The translations under genes and the position numbers were made by a program. DNA of 64,000 nt from Exiguobacterium sibiricum 7-3 (GTDB taxonomy: Bacteria; Bacillota; Bacilli; Exiguobacteriales; Exiguobacteriaceae): NCBI RefSeq assembly GCF_000620865.1, contig NZ_KK211190.1, forward strand, positions 62,001 to 126,000, in the 5' to 3' direction. How positions within the stretch are numbered: the stretch's first letter is position 1; every line of letters starts with the position of its first letter. Under the pieces are notes generated by a model, which made no database searches, was not told the origin of the DNA, and saw only the letters and a list, made by a program, of their open reading frames with translations. Positions 45,156-54,785 of this stretch are shown here, piece by piece.

Positions 45156-45563
45156 ATGTCCAAGAAGACAGTTCAGGTTGTAGGTGCAGTTATAACTAAC
45201 TCAAGTCATGAAGTGCTGTGTGCTCTTCGAAGTCCTGTCATGTCATTACCGAACTTATGGGAGTTTCCGGGCGGGAAAATCGAACCGGGTGAACGTCCGG
45301 AAGAGTCTCTCCTCCGCGAAATTCAGGAAGAATTAAATTGTACGATTCAAGTGGACGATCATATCGAAACAACACGATATGAATACGACAAAGTATTTGT
45401 TGAGTTATCGACTTTTCAATCAACGATTGTATCAGGTGAACCTCAAGCATTGGAACATGCGGAATTACGATGGGTACCCGTCAAACAGTTGGATTCTTTA
45501 GATTGGGCTCCGGCAGATATTCCGTCTGTAAAAAAAATCATGAAAGCTTTTTCCACGAAATAA
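45156..45563 (+). CDS. MutT-like Nudix hydrolase, (deoxy)nucleoside triphosphate pyrophosphohydrolase
   Basis: 135 residues from the ATG at 45156 (GAGAGGA 8 nt upstream). MutT pattern: GAVITNSSHEVLCALRS, LWEFPGGKIEPGE, and Nudix residues R54, E55, E58, E59 in REIQEE; the final glycine of the box is Asn. Members hydrolyse oxidised or non-canonical dNTPs. The 3' end overlaps the convergent helicase gene by 26 bp. Its placement beside a PLD-helicase-DUF3427 gene suggests a functional pair. Confidence 0.85.
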   Translation: MSKKTVQVVGAVITNSSHEVLCALRSPVMSLPNLWEFPGGKIEPGERPEESLLREIQEELNCTIQVDDHIETTRYEYDKVFVELSTFQSTIVSGEPQALEHAELRWVPVKQLDSLDWAPADIPSVKKIMKAFSTK

Positions 45564-48500
45564 ATTCTTCACTTGTTAAGGGCTCTTTTAAAATCCACTC
45601 CACATTAATCGGTTTTGATCCATGACTGCTTTTGTGAATCAATTCACCGAAGTACGTAAAGGGCAGAGAGCGACCTTGTTCCTTTTCAGCTTTTCGAATA
45701 AAGAGATGAATTTTGATTCCCTGTGCTTCATGATGGCGGTAAAGTTCACCGATTTTGCTTAAGTCAGTAGTCCGATTTTGTGATTGCCAGTGGAAATGGT
45801 GTTTATCGATAAAGTAGTCTTGATAATTCAATTGATCTTCAATCGATTCATTTTTGTGTAAATTAACGAATAATACATAATCATTTCCGGCTTGAGCAAC
45901 CCCTTCGCGCCACGATCCTTCCTGGCTTGAAGATTGTAACAATCGTTGGATGACAGAGCGACTGTATGTCATTCTTGAAATCAATGATTGAGGACTAGTC
46001 AACCAATTTTCTCCACCTGAAAGTTGTTCAAATGAGTGGAGGCCTGCCTGGATTAGCTCATGCAAATAGTCGACTAATGCTGGCGACGAAGCTAAAATCC
46101 GTGTCATTTCTTCCGAGAAGGTATATTCACCAGCAGCAGATTCAACAAGCAACACAATCCGATCATGTTTTAAAGAAGTAGACCAGCGATTAAATAGATG
46201 CTGAATCAAAGACAAACGATGAGTTAAGGCTTCCGGTGAAACGGCAAAGCGGGTTGCGGTTGATTGAATGACATCATCAGCGGAAATCGTCCGTTGATTG
46301 AACAGCGATTGCACCATCAATAAGCTGAATGGTTCGCGGATCGGGAACCAACTTTCGATATGTTGGAGCACGCGTCGTGTATCCGGATTAAGCAACAAAG
46401 CCACTTCTTCATCGGTTGCTACTTTTTCCAGTTGTTTTAGCTTTAGAACACTTTTCCACTGTTGAATAATCGTTTCGATTGCGGGGGCGTCCGGATGTGT
46501 CACCAAATCATTTAATGATGGTGTGTCGCCGATCATAGTCATCAGACGCTGGTAGCTTTCACGTAATTGTTTACTGGCCGAAAACTCGATTTTTTTCATT
46601 TGTTCAATGATAAATGTCTCTGTCACACGATCCAAAATTGCCAAGGAACCTTCAGGCAAAATTGGAAAATGATTTTGAACCGCATTGGCGATATGATAGC
46701 GATCGATCGAATGAAAAGATTGCTGACCAGATAAGACAAGCGGTGCCACAAAAGCGCGTTGACTGTTGCCGATAAAGTCTAAAATCGTGACGTACTCTTT
46801 TGACTCATGTTTCCGTAAACCGCGACCAAGTTGTTGAATAAAAATCGTTGGTGACTCCGTAGGACGTAAAAACAGCATGACGTTAATTTTAGGAATGTCG
46901 ACACCTTCATTAAAGAGATCGACTGTAAAGATAAACGATAGCGGATCCTGATCATCTTCCAGCCGTTGAATGGCGTGTTCCCGTTCTGCTTCCGTTTGTT
47001 TACTCGTGATGGCCAGTGACTCGATCTGGTGCTTGTTAAACTCAGCAGCCATGTATTCGGCATGATCAATATTGACACAAAAACCGAGTCCGACCCGAGC
47101 CGTACCGCTGTGACCAAATTTAGTCATCATCTCGAGGATATAGTCCGTCCGGGAAGAACGTTCGAGTGCTTCCACTAAATCTTTTTCAATGTACAATCCA
47201 TTTTTTTGCGGAATGACTTCGTAATCAATGGCTTCATCATCTTGAATACCAAAGTAATGGAACGGTGTTAACAAGTCTTGGGCCAGAGCATCATATAATC
47301 GAATTTCGTATGCAATATTGTGGTCCACTAACTTAAAGATATTTAATCCGTCCATTCGTTCCGGTGTTGCCGTAATTCCGAGTAAAAATTGCGGTGTAAA
47401 GTAGTTGAGGATTTTTTGGTAAGACTCGGAAGCAGCATGGTGAAACTCATCGATGATGATGTAATCAAAAGTGTTTGGATCGAATTGTTCCAAATGAACT
47501 TCTTTTGAGAACGTTTGAATGGTCGCAAAAGTAAATTGCTTATCAAGATCTTTTTGATTTGCCTGGTACCGTCCGAATGTGGCATGGATATCTGTGAAAA
47601 TTTTCTTAAATGTTTCTTCCGCTTGAGATAAAAGTTTTCCGCGGTGAGCGACAAACAGAACACGTTTAGCTGCAAATTGTTTGACGTCGAAAGCCGCCAA
47701 ATAGGTTTTTCCTGTTCCCGTTGCTGCAATGACCATTGCTTTTGTTTGTTGTTTTAACCGTAAACGGTGTAATTGTTCCAAAGCCGGAAGCTGCATTTCA
47801 TTTGGTTGAATCACTTCGTATTCAACAGAGGGTTCTGCGACTCGATCATTCACAACAAACTGTTTGATCTTCGGAGAGTCTAAATGATGTTGTTCATATT
47901 GATCTAAAATAGCTGATGTGCAGGAAATCGCTTCTTCACTGTTCCAGAGATTATTAAATAATGTTTGTGCTTGAGAAACTAAAGAGGTGAGAGGAGAATG
48001 GGGAATTCGAACATTCCATTCTAATCCATTTGTTAAAGCAGACTTTGATAAATTAGATGAACCGATAATCGTACTGTGTAAATCAGTTTCCCGTGTAAAT
48101 AAATACGCTTTTGGATGGAAGGCTTGATTTTTTTTGATCGGTTCGTAAATTTTAATCTCGATATTTTTAAATTGCATCAGAGTCCGTAATGCTTTGGCTT
48201 CTGTAATGTTCATATAAAATGAAGTTAAAATACGAATCGGTTTATTGATTCGTTCCGCTTCTTGAAATGAAGGGACGAGTGCTTGGATTCCGGAATGGCG
48301 TGTAAAGCTGACCATCCAGTCGGCGGATTGGGCTGTTGATAATTCATTGATCAAGTGATGCAACAGTTTTTCCTGATTTTCTTGACCCGGTGCAATTAAG
48401 TCCCATGCTCTTAATGATTTTTCATATTGTACGGGTGTCGTAGTAGAGGATGTTAGTTCACGATGCAAGGGTGCAACCAAAAGCGGCTCATCTAATGCAG

Positions 48501-48696
48501 AGAGCCAACGGTTTGTGGTTTCAATCATTTCCCCGGTCAGTTGATTTTGTTGAAGTTCAACAATCGATTTATAGAAGAGCTCGTTTAAGTGTGTCAGTAA
48601 TTCGGCGGTATAATCTGCTGGTTGAATCGGAGAGCTTTTTTCAAAAGGATGAGATTCAGTATTTTGACTGCGTAATTTTTCTTGAAACGATGACAT
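45538..48696 (-). CDS. PLD-domain / superfamily 2 helicase / DUF3427 protein
   Basis: 1052-residue multidomain protein. N-terminal phospholipase-D-like nuclease domain with HPKAYLF (about residues 194-200) and GSSNLSKSA (212-220); a single HKD half-site. Then an SF2 helicase: Walker A AATGTGKT (about 324-331), DEFH (416-419), TATPERMD, and motif VI QQLGRGLRK (about 621-629). The C-terminal 400 residues match DUF3427-type proteins. Start at 48696 chosen for GGAGGT 7 nt upstream. The gene looks AT-richer than its neighbours. Role in DNA repair or phage defence is inferred. Confidence 0.85.
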   Translation of the reverse strand: MSSFQEKLRSQNTESHPFEKSSPIQPADYTAELLTHLNELFYKSIVELQQNQLTGEMIETTNRWLSALDEPLLVAPLHRELTSSTTTPVQYEKSLRAWDLIAPGQENQEKLLHHLINELSTAQSADWMVSFTRHSGIQALVPSFQEAERINKPIRILTSFYMNITEAKALRTLMQFKNIEIKIYEPIKKNQAFHPKAYLFTRETDLHSTIIGSSNLSKSALTNGLEWNVRIPHSPLTSLVSQAQTLFNNLWNSEEAISCTSAILDQYEQHHLDSPKIKQFVVNDRVAEPSVEYEVIQPNEMQLPALEQLHRLRLKQQTKAMVIAATGTGKTYLAAFDVKQFAAKRVLFVAHRGKLLSQAEETFKKIFTDIHATFGRYQANQKDLDKQFTFATIQTFSKEVHLEQFDPNTFDYIIIDEFHHAASESYQKILNYFTPQFLLGITATPERMDGLNIFKLVDHNIAYEIRLYDALAQDLLTPFHYFGIQDDEAIDYEVIPQKNGLYIEKDLVEALERSSRTDYILEMMTKFGHSGTARVGLGFCVNIDHAEYMAAEFNKHQIESLAITSKQTEAEREHAIQRLEDDQDPLSFIFTVDLFNEGVDIPKINVMLFLRPTESPTIFIQQLGRGLRKHESKEYVTILDFIGNSQRAFVAPLVLSGQQSFHSIDRYHIANAVQNHFPILPEGSLAILDRVTETFIIEQMKKIEFSASKQLRESYQRLMTMIGDTPSLNDLVTHPDAPAIETIIQQWKSVLKLKQLEKVATDEEVALLLNPDTRRVLQHIESWFPIREPFSLLMVQSLFNQRTISADDVIQSTATRFAVSPEALTHRLSLIQHLFNRWSTSLKHDRIVLLVESAAGEYTFSEEMTRILASSPALVDYLHELIQAGLHSFEQLSGGENWLTSPQSLISRMTYSRSVIQRLLQSSSQEGSWREGVAQAGNDYVLFVNLHKNESIEDQLNYQDYFIDKHHFHWQSQNRTTDLSKIGELYRHHEAQGIKIHLFIRKAEKEQGRSLPFTYFGELIHKSSHGSKPINVEWILKEPLTSEEFISWKKLS

Positions 48697-48771
48697 CTGA
48701 TGACCTCCAATAAATTCCAAACTAAGTTCAGTATACGAAGGAACTGAAAATTGTGCAGCAAGAATCTAATC

Positions 48772-48809
48772 AAAAATAAAAGACCTCATTTCAATAAAGA
48801 AATGAAGTC
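48772..48809 (-). terminator. terminator of the OsmC-like gene
   Basis: GACTTCATTTC / GAAATGAGGTC stem on the minus strand followed by TTTTATTTTT. Confidence 0.75.
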
Positions 48810-48840
48810 GTACTGTATCAGCATACATCGAAAAGAATCC

Positions 48841-49287
48841 TCAGCCTTCCAACTCCACAACCGCCTCTAACGAAACCTTCACATTACCAGCCAGTGCCCG
48901 CGTAATCATACACGATCCTTCTGCTTTTTCAGCCAGGCGGCGTGCTTTCGTCAGGTTCGCTTCTGTCGTCTCTACCGGTAGAATCAAGGTCGGTCGGTGA
49001 ATGATCGCGTCATAGGTGAAGACGCCGTTCGTGACATCGACGATTCCTTCCGATTCCATCGTGAGGGACACTTTCGGGATGTTGTTTCGTTCGAGCATCG
49101 CGGCCAGCGTGATGATGTAACATGTCGCGGCTGCACCGAGCAACATCTCGTCCGGATTGGTACCGACACCGGGGCCGTCCATTGCGTCCGGAATCGAAAT
49201 CTTTGTTTTCAATTCGCCGGTCTCGATTTGACCGACATCATTGCGGTTGCCGGGCCAGTCTGCTGTCAGGTGAAAATGATGTTTCAT
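48841..49287 (-). CDS. OsmC-family peroxiredoxin-like protein
   Basis: 148 residues of the OsmC/Ohr fold from the ATG at 49287 (AGGAGG upstream). The two catalytic cysteines are in LLGAAATCYIITLAAM and GSCMITRAL, matching the SACOL1771-type subgroup. Such proteins reduce organic hydroperoxides. No adjacent OhrR regulator is present. The longer frame to 49323 is unsupported. Confidence 0.88.
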   Translation of the reverse strand: MKHHFHLTADWPGNRNDVGQIETGELKTKISIPDAMDGPGVGTNPDEMLLGAAATCYIITLAAMLERNNIPKVSLTMESEGIVDVTNGVFTYDAIIHRPTLILPVETTEANLTKARRLAEKAEGSCMITRALAGNVKVSLEAVVELEG

Positions 49288-49354
49288 AGTAATCGCCTCC
49301 TGTTTCTTCATCATACGAGCCATTCTTCAATTTTTCGCCTAATCTGCTCAAAGC

Positions 49355-49390
49355 AAAACCACGCCAAGTCGAACTGGCGTGGTTTTGTTG
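49355..49390 (-). terminator. terminator after aldo/keto reductase
   Basis: Perfect stem AAAACCACGCCA / TGGCGTGGTTTT with 8-nt loop, immediately past the reductase stop. Confidence 0.88.
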
Positions 49391-49392
49391 TG

Positions 49393-50325
49393 TCAGCTGA
49401 AGATGTGATCGATTTGACGAATCTCGTCTTCCGTTAATTCGACATCAAGTGTCCGGATGGTATCCGTGACTTGATCAGCCCGTTTCGCACCCGGGATGAT
49501 GGCGTCGATGCCGTCCTGTGCTAAATACCAGGCGAGAACGATGTGCGCGACTTCGGCATCTTTCGCTTCCGCAATCGGACGCAACAAGTCGACTTTTGCC
49601 AGATTGTCTTTGAATACATCCTCCTGGAACAACGGATCGTTTTTCCGAAGATCATCAAACTTCGTATCTGCATCATATTTTCCGGCAAGCAGACCGGCAG
49701 CAAGCGGGAAGTACGGTACGAATGAAATGCCGTGTTCCCGAATATACGGTAAAATCTCTTTTTCGGCATCACGTTTAAAGAGATTGTACTCACCTTGGTA
49801 GACGTCGACATGACCGTCCTTATTGGCTTTTTTTAACTGCTCGAGCGAGAAGTTCGAGACACCGATCGCCCGAATTTTTCCTGCGGCTTTTAGCTCAGCA
49901 AGAGCTGCGACGGCTTCGTCTTTTGGTGTCGTCTCGTCCGGGAAGTGAATGTAATACAAATCAATGTAATCTGTCCGCAGACGCTTCAGACTATCTTCGA
50001 CCGCTTGTTTCAAAAATTCAGGTGAGTTGTTCATGACGGCCTTACCGTCGATGAGTTGGTGTGCCCCTTTTGTCGCAAGAATAACTTCATCACGTTCCAC
50101 TGTTTCACTCCACACTTCTCCGACCAGTTCTTCCGAACGTTCCGGACCATAAATGTAGGCGGTATCCAAGAAGTTAATACCGTTCATCAAAGCGACGCGG
50201 ACAAGATCCCGACCTGCCTGTTCATCGAGATTTGGATAAAGGTTGTGTCCTCCGACCGCATTCGTTCCAAGACCGATTGGATTGACGGTAAGATTAGATT
50301 TTCCAAGAGTGACTGATTTGTTCAT
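49393..50325 (-). CDS. aldo/keto reductase, YhdN/IolS-like
   Basis: NAD(P)H-dependent TIM-barrel reductase, 310 residues from the ATG at 50325 (AAGGAGG upstream). The catalytic set is visible: D and Y in [10 protein letters not shown] in LATKGAH, and H in [10 protein letters not shown]. The cofactor loop is near GAKRADQ. It lies 13 bp after a second aldo/keto reductase on the same strand, forming a two-gene operon; their substrates (general carbonyl compounds) are not known. Confidence 0.9.
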   Translation of the reverse strand: MNKSVTLGKSNLTVNPIGLGTNAVGGHNLYPNLDEQAGRDLVRVALMNGINFLDTAYIYGPERSEELVGEVWSETVERDEVILATKGAHQLIDGKAVMNNSPEFLKQAVEDSLKRLRTDYIDLYYIHFPDETTPKDEAVAALAELKAAGKIRAIGVSNFSLEQLKKANKDGHVDVYQGEYNLFKRDAEKEILPYIREHGISFVPYFPLAAGLLAGKYDADTKFDDLRKNDPLFQEDVFKDNLAKVDLLRPIAEAKDAEVAHIVLAWYLAQDGIDAIIPGAKRADQVTDTIRTLDVELTEDEIRQIDHIFS

Positions 50326-50338
50326 GACTTTTTCCTCC

Positions 50339-51229
50339 TTAAACGATATCGAGTGGTTCTTTTTTAGTTGGTGCCGGGAATGCTTCATCGAGTGCTGTAT
50401 ATTCTTCGTCGGTTAACTCGACGAGCGCCGCTTTCCCGTTTTCTTCCACGTGTTGTGCCTGTCCGGCTTTCGGGATTGCGATGACGTCACCGCTGCGAAT
50501 CGCCCAGGCAAGTAGAATTTGTGCCGGTTTGACGCCATGCTCTTCCGCAAGACGTTCGACAGTCGGATGATCAAGCAATTGGTCCCGTAAGCTGCCGCCT
50601 TCTGCGAGTGGGCAATAGGCCATGACCGGAATCCCGTGTTGTTTTAAGAGCGGCATCAACTCATACTCGATACCACGCGAACCAAGATGATACAGCACTT
50701 GGTTGACAGCACATTGATCGCCGTTACGAAGTGATAAAAGTTCGTTCATGTCAGAGACATCAAAGTTAGAGACACCCCAACGGCGGATTTTACCTTCTGC
50801 CTTTAATTGCTCGAGACCGTCGACCGTTTCCTGAAGCGGAATGCTGCCGCGCCAGTGCAACAAGTAGAGATCTAAATAATCAGTACCGAGATTTTCAAGT
50901 GTCTGCTCACAGGCTGCGCGCAGTTTTTCGCCGCCAGCATTATGGGGATAGACTTTTGAGACGAGGAACACGTCGTCACGTCGTTTTTTCAGTACCTCGC
51001 GAATCAGTTGTTCGGAGGCTCCTTCCCCGTACATTTCCGCGGTATCGATCAGTTCCATCCCGCTGTCGAGTCCGACGTGCAAGGCTTCGATTTCAGCCTG
51101 ATGCTTACTTTGGTCTTCTCCCATACGCCATGTCCCTTGGCCAAGTGCACGAACATGCGTCTGATCCGGAAGTGTAACGGTCTTTTGTTTCAGTGCCGCC
51201 AGTATGACGGTCCGTTCTGTCTCATTCAT
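50339..51229 (-). CDS. aldo/keto reductase
   Basis: 296 residues from the ATG at 51229 with AAGGAGG upstream. Catalytic Asp and Tyr in [11 protein letters not shown], Lys in LVSKVYPHN, and His in YLLHWRG are present, with cofactor binding near [10 protein letters not shown]. Its sequence is clearly different from the next gene, so this is not a recent duplication. Probably a stress-type carbonyl reductase; substrate not determinable. Confidence 0.9.
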   Translation of the reverse strand: MNETERTVILAALKQKTVTLPDQTHVRALGQGTWRMGEDQSKHQAEIEALHVGLDSGMELIDTAEMYGEGASEQLIREVLKKRRDDVFLVSKVYPHNAGGEKLRAACEQTLENLGTDYLDLYLLHWRGSIPLQETVDGLEQLKAEGKIRRWGVSNFDVSDMNELLSLRNGDQCAVNQVLYHLGSRGIEYELMPLLKQHGIPVMAYCPLAEGGSLRDQLLDHPTVERLAEEHGVKPAQILLAWAIRSGDVIAIPKAGQAQHVEENGKAALVELTDEEYTALDEAFPAPTKKEPLDIV

Positions 51230-51282
51230 CTCAGTTCCTCCTTTAAAAAGCACAATAGTAGGGTTTACCACGGATAGAGCAG

Positions 51283-51321
51283 AAAAAAACGTCCGCCTTC
51301 CGGGCAAACGGAAGACGGACG
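51283..51321 (-). terminator. terminator of the cupin gene
   Basis: CGTCCGTCTTCCG / CGGAAGGCGGACG stem, followed on the minus strand by seven Ts. Confidence 0.88.
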
Positions 51322-51324
51322 AGA

Positions 51325-51810
51325 TTACCAGTGCTCAAGTAACGGTCCTTGTTGTCCATAAACGGGATCTGTTTGCGGCCGTTCCACTTGGGCAATCCGC
51401 TTCAGGTTATCCGGGCGTTCACACGGATCACCGGTCAATGTATCGTAGTCTTGCCCTTTCGGATAGGCGCCGACGACCTGAAACCGTCGACTCGTGTGTA
51501 AAGCCTTGTGACCCGTGCCAGCAGGAAGGATGACAACATCACCAGCCGTCAACGTGAAGGTCTTCCCAAGTGGTCCACCGAGTTGGATACTGGCATGCCC
51601 CTCAAGAATACCGATGACCTCATGGGCGACGCTGTGATAATGATGGAAATCAAAAATCCCATCCACCCAACTGTTTCGCCAATTGTGCGTATTGAAGGTC
51701 TGTTCGATGGAAGAGGGATCTTCAAAGGCGTGCCGATAAATAAGTACAGGCAAATCAGGATTGTTGGGAATCTCGCCATCATCATCGAAATAAAAAGTCT
51801 CGACGTTCAT
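51325..51810 (-). CDS. cupin-domain protein, YjlB-like
   Basis: 161-residue single-domain cupin. Metal-site motifs HHYHSVAHEVIGILEG and AGDVVILPAGTGHKAL carry the His/Glu residues of a double-stranded beta helix. Relative B. subtilis YjlB is uncharacterised. GAGGAG-type site before the ATG; separated from the aldo/keto reductases by a terminator. Confidence 0.85.
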   Translation of the reverse strand: MNVETFYFDDDGEIPNNPDLPVLIYRHAFEDPSSIEQTFNTHNWRNSWVDGIFDFHHYHSVAHEVIGILEGHASIQLGGPLGKTFTLTAGDVVILPAGTGHKALHTSRRFQVVGAYPKGQDYDTLTGDPCERPDNLKRIAQVERPQTDPVYGQQGPLLEHW

Positions 51811-51954
51811 AAGGTGAACTCCTCTCTGATGTCAAAATGATACATTTTTTTACCCGAAATATAACTTCCCTAATCGTCTAAGCATCTTAATGGAGAATGG
51901 AGAAGGAAGGTGCTACGATACTTGAGTTAATGAAATTTTAGAGGAGGCTTTCCA

Positions 51955-52236
51955 ATGATCGCCATTGAAGCAAAATTAGAAGTACAACCAGCAAAACGTC
52001 AAGAGTTTTTAGAAGCTACTAAAACGTTGATCGAAGGATCACGCTTGGAAGCGGGCAACATCAGCTATGACCTGTTCCAAAGCACGGAAGATGAAAATGT
52101 CTTCATGATGATTGAGAAATGGGAAGATCAAGCTGCCATTGAAACGCACAACACGAGTGCGCATTTCGGTCAGTTCGTGGCGTTTGCGCAAACAGCGCTT
52201 GCGAAACCACTTGATGTTCAATCATTTAACGCGTAA
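51955..52236 (+). CDS. antibiotic biosynthesis monooxygenase-fold protein (putative quinol monooxygenase)
   Basis: 93 residues; dimeric ferredoxin-like barrel of the YgiN type. IEAKLEVQPAKRQEFLEATKTLI and ENVFMMIEKWEDQAAIETHNTSAHF are characteristic. AGAGGAGG precedes the ATG. It may oxidise quinols or act in electrophile protection, but many members are uncharacterised. Confidence 0.88.
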   Translation: MIAIEAKLEVQPAKRQEFLEATKTLIEGSRLEAGNISYDLFQSTEDENVFMMIEKWEDQAAIETHNTSAHFGQFVAFAQTALAKPLDVQSFNA

Positions 52237-52244
52237 ATCACACC

Positions 52245-52276
52245 CGAAAAACCTGACTGCGGTCGGGTTTTTTTGT
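52245..52276 (+). terminator. terminator after the ABM gene
   Basis: AAACCTGAC / GTCGGGTTT stem with short loop, then Ts. Confidence 0.8.
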
Positions 52277-52400
52277 TTTTCTTACAGATTTAATATATTA
52301 CAAAAAAATTAAATGACGAAATAGACTGTTATTTTTTCCATAAATAGGGCATTATCTCTTGAGAGAGTCAAAATTTAAAGGTAGGTCAGGAGGCAAATGA

Positions 52401-53807
52401 ATGAATGAACGGAAACCACAGGCAAATGCTTCGGAGCGCTCTTTCTTCAAGATGCCTCACACGTACGCGATTATCATGGGGATTTTACTGATTGCTGTCA
52501 TCTTGACGTATACATTACGGGCAGGTCAGTTTGACCGGGAAAAGCAGGACGGACAAACGGTTGTCATCGATGGTACGTATCGTGCCGTTGAATCCGCACC
52601 CGTTAACTTATTTGGTTTGTTTGAAGCCATTCCAAAAGGGATGGAGGCAGGTGCTGCCATTATCTTTTATATCTTTTTGGTCGGTGGTGTATTTGGAATC
52701 ATCCGGCAAACGGGTGCCATCGAGTCAGGCATCAATCAACTGATTAATCGGTTTGGCCAAAAAGGACACATCATGATCCCGATGACGATGTTTGTCTTTT
52801 CCGTGGCTGGAGCGACAATCGGAATGGCGGAAGAAACGATCATCTTCGTTCCGATCGGCATCATGTTAGCACGTGCCCTTGGTTACGATGCGATGACGGG
52901 TGCAGCGATCGTCAGTCTCGGAGCAGCCGTCGGTTTTGCCGGAGGTATGCTGAACCCATTTACGGTCGGCGTCGCGCAGTCAATTGCTGAAGTGCCGCTG
53001 TTCAGTGGACTCGGTTACCGGACTGCAGTCTATCTCGTCTTTTTAATTGTTACGATTCTTTATGTCATGAACTATGCACAGAAGGTCAAAAAAAATCCGG
53101 AACAGAGTCTTGTACATGATCTGGAGAAACACCGAAAACAGGAAACAGCAACAACTTTTTCTCAATTTTCGAAAAAACATCTTTTTGTTCTAGTTGTGCT
53201 TGTCGGCGGAATCACGCTGAACGTCATCGGTATTTTTGAGTGGGGTTGGTATTTGACGGAACTGACAGCTTCGTTCCTGATTATCGGCTTACTCGCTGGT
53301 ATCGTGACAATGGGCGTCAACCGGACATTCGAAAGTTTAATTGATGGAGCCAAGGCGGTTACGTTTGGTGCCTTGATTGTTGGTTTTGCCCGGGCAATTG
53401 TCGTCATCTTAGAAGACGGACGGGTCATCGATACCGTGATTTACGGTTTGTCGAATGCCGTCGGACAGTTACCGACGTCTCTTGCTGTCATCGGGATGTA
53501 TATCGTCCAATTGATTACGAACTTCTTTATTCCCTCCGGAAGTGGACAAGCGGCGACGACGATGCCGATCATGGCGCCGCTTGCCGATTTGCTCGGAATT
53601 GAGCGGCAAGTCGCAGTCCTTGCCTTTCAGTACGGTGACGGTTTGACGAATATGATTTTCCCGACGAGTGCGCACTTGATGGCGTTCCTGGCGATTGCCG
53701 GTATTCCGTACGAAAAATGGCTACGATTTGTTTGGAAACTGTTTGCGATTTGGATTGTCCTTGCGTGTGGTGCCTTGCTGCTCGCGGTAGTCCTCGGAAT
53801 TCAATAA
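52401..53807 (+). CDS. YfcC/DcuC-family membrane transporter
   Basis: 468 residues, about 12 membrane segments. An N-terminal soluble stretch leads into FFKMPHTYAIIMGILLIAVILT, and paired re-entrant regions AGATIGMAEETIIFVPIG and PSGSGQAATTMPIMAPL are typical of the C4-dicarboxylate/basic amino acid (ArcD/YfcC) superfamily. CAGGAGG precedes the ATG. The next gene is a DUF1028 Ntn-hydrolase-like protein on the same strand; this pairing suggests import of peptides or amino acid derivatives. The substrate is inferred. Confidence 0.85.
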   Translation: MNERKPQANASERSFFKMPHTYAIIMGILLIAVILTYTLRAGQFDREKQDGQTVVIDGTYRAVESAPVNLFGLFEAIPKGMEAGAAIIFYIFLVGGVFGIIRQTGAIESGINQLINRFGQKGHIMIPMTMFVFSVAGATIGMAEETIIFVPIGIMLARALGYDAMTGAAIVSLGAAVGFAGGMLNPFTVGVAQSIAEVPLFSGLGYRTAVYLVFLIVTILYVMNYAQKVKKNPEQSLVHDLEKHRKQETATTFSQFSKKHLFVLVVLVGGITLNVIGIFEWGWYLTELTASFLIIGLLAGIVTMGVNRTFESLIDGAKAVTFGALIVGFARAIVVILEDGRVIDTVIYGLSNAVGQLPTSLAVIGMYIVQLITNFFIPSGSGQAATTMPIMAPLADLLGIERQVAVLAFQYGDGLTNMIFPTSAHLMAFLAIAGIPYEKWLRFVWKLFAIWIVLACGALLLAVVLGIQ

Positions 53808-53813
53808 TCACAC

Positions 53814-53848
53814 CAAACCTTTCGTTCGAAGTGAACGGAAGGTTTTTC
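53814..53848 (+). terminator. terminator after the YfcC gene
   Basis: AAACCTTTCGTTC / GAACGGAAGGTTTT stem with a short T run. Confidence 0.75.
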
Positions 53849-53916
53849 ATATGCAGGAAACGGGAAATCTTACGACGAACAGAATATGTATGATAATCGA
53901 GGGGGATTTTAGACAG

Positions 53917-54738
53917 ATGACTTATTCAATCGTTGGGTATTGTGAAAAAGAACAGGCTTGGGGTGTAGCGGTTCAGTCAAAATTTTTAGCAGTCGGCAGT
54001 GCCGTACCTTTTGCGAAAGCCGGTGTCGGAGCGATTGCGACCCAGTCGTTTGCAAACACGTCATACGGTCCGGAAGGGTTGCGGATGATTGAAGAAGGCA
54101 AGTCGGCCGACGAAGTCTTGAAACGGCTGACGGAAGCCGATGAAGGACGGGCGGATCGTCAAGTTGGAATCATCGATGCTTCAGGTAAAAGTGCGACGTT
54201 TACGGGAGAAGGCTGTAATGACTGGGCAGGCGGAATTGCCGGAAAACACTTCGCGGCACAAGGAAACATTCTTGTCGACGGCAATACGGTCAAGGAGATG
54301 GCCCGTGTGTTCGAGACGACGGAAGGTCCGCTGGCTGAACGGTTATTACGGGCACTTGCCGCCGGTCAAGCAGCGGGCGGAGATTCACGGGGCATGCAGT
54401 CGGCAGCGTTGTTAGTCGTCAAAGAAGGCGGCGGGTACGGTGGTTTTAATGATCGTTATATTGATTTACGGGTCGATGATCATGCGAGTCCGATTCAGGA
54501 ACTGGAGCGGATTTATCAGTTGCATACGCTGTATTTGCAACCAAGCAAGCCGGAAGAAATCAAGCCGATTGATGATGCACTCGAATCGGAATTGATGGAC
54601 AAGCTGCTTGAACTCGGATACCGCGGTTCGTTTGCGGAAGCTTTCCGGACGTACCTGCATACGGAAAACTTCGAGATGCGGGAACAGACGGATCGGTCGA
54701 TTGACACGCGGGTCCTCGCCTATCTTCGGGCACAATGA
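53917..54738 (+). CDS. DUF1028 family Ntn-hydrolase-like protein
   Basis: 273 residues, start chosen at 53917 because MTYSIVGYCE matches the family and GAGGGGG lies upstream; the longer frame adds 22 residues. The first 200 residues form the DUF1028 Ntn-hydrolase-like fold, with AVQSKFLAVGSAVPFAKAGVGAIATQSFAN near the N-terminus and the highly conserved GNILVDG, and AGGDSRGMQSAALLVV. The remainder (about 70 residues) is helical and may be a peptidoglycan-binding-like segment. Enzymatic role is not proven in this family. Confidence 0.85.
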   Translation: MTYSIVGYCEKEQAWGVAVQSKFLAVGSAVPFAKAGVGAIATQSFANTSYGPEGLRMIEEGKSADEVLKRLTEADEGRADRQVGIIDASGKSATFTGEGCNDWAGGIAGKHFAAQGNILVDGNTVKEMARVFETTEGPLAERLLRALAAGQAAGGDSRGMQSAALLVVKEGGGYGGFNDRYIDLRVDDHASPIQELERIYQLHTLYLQPSKPEEIKPIDDALESELMDKLLELGYRGSFAEAFRTYLHTENFEMREQTDRSIDTRVLAYLRAQ

Positions 54739-54781
54739 AAATAAGGCTGTTTCGACATGAGTCGGAGCAGCCTTATTTTAG
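54738..54781. terminator. bidirectional terminator
   Basis: AAAATAAGGCTG / CAGCCTTATTTT stem between the convergent DUF1028 and beta-helix genes. Confidence 0.85.
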
Positions 54782-54785
54782 TGGA

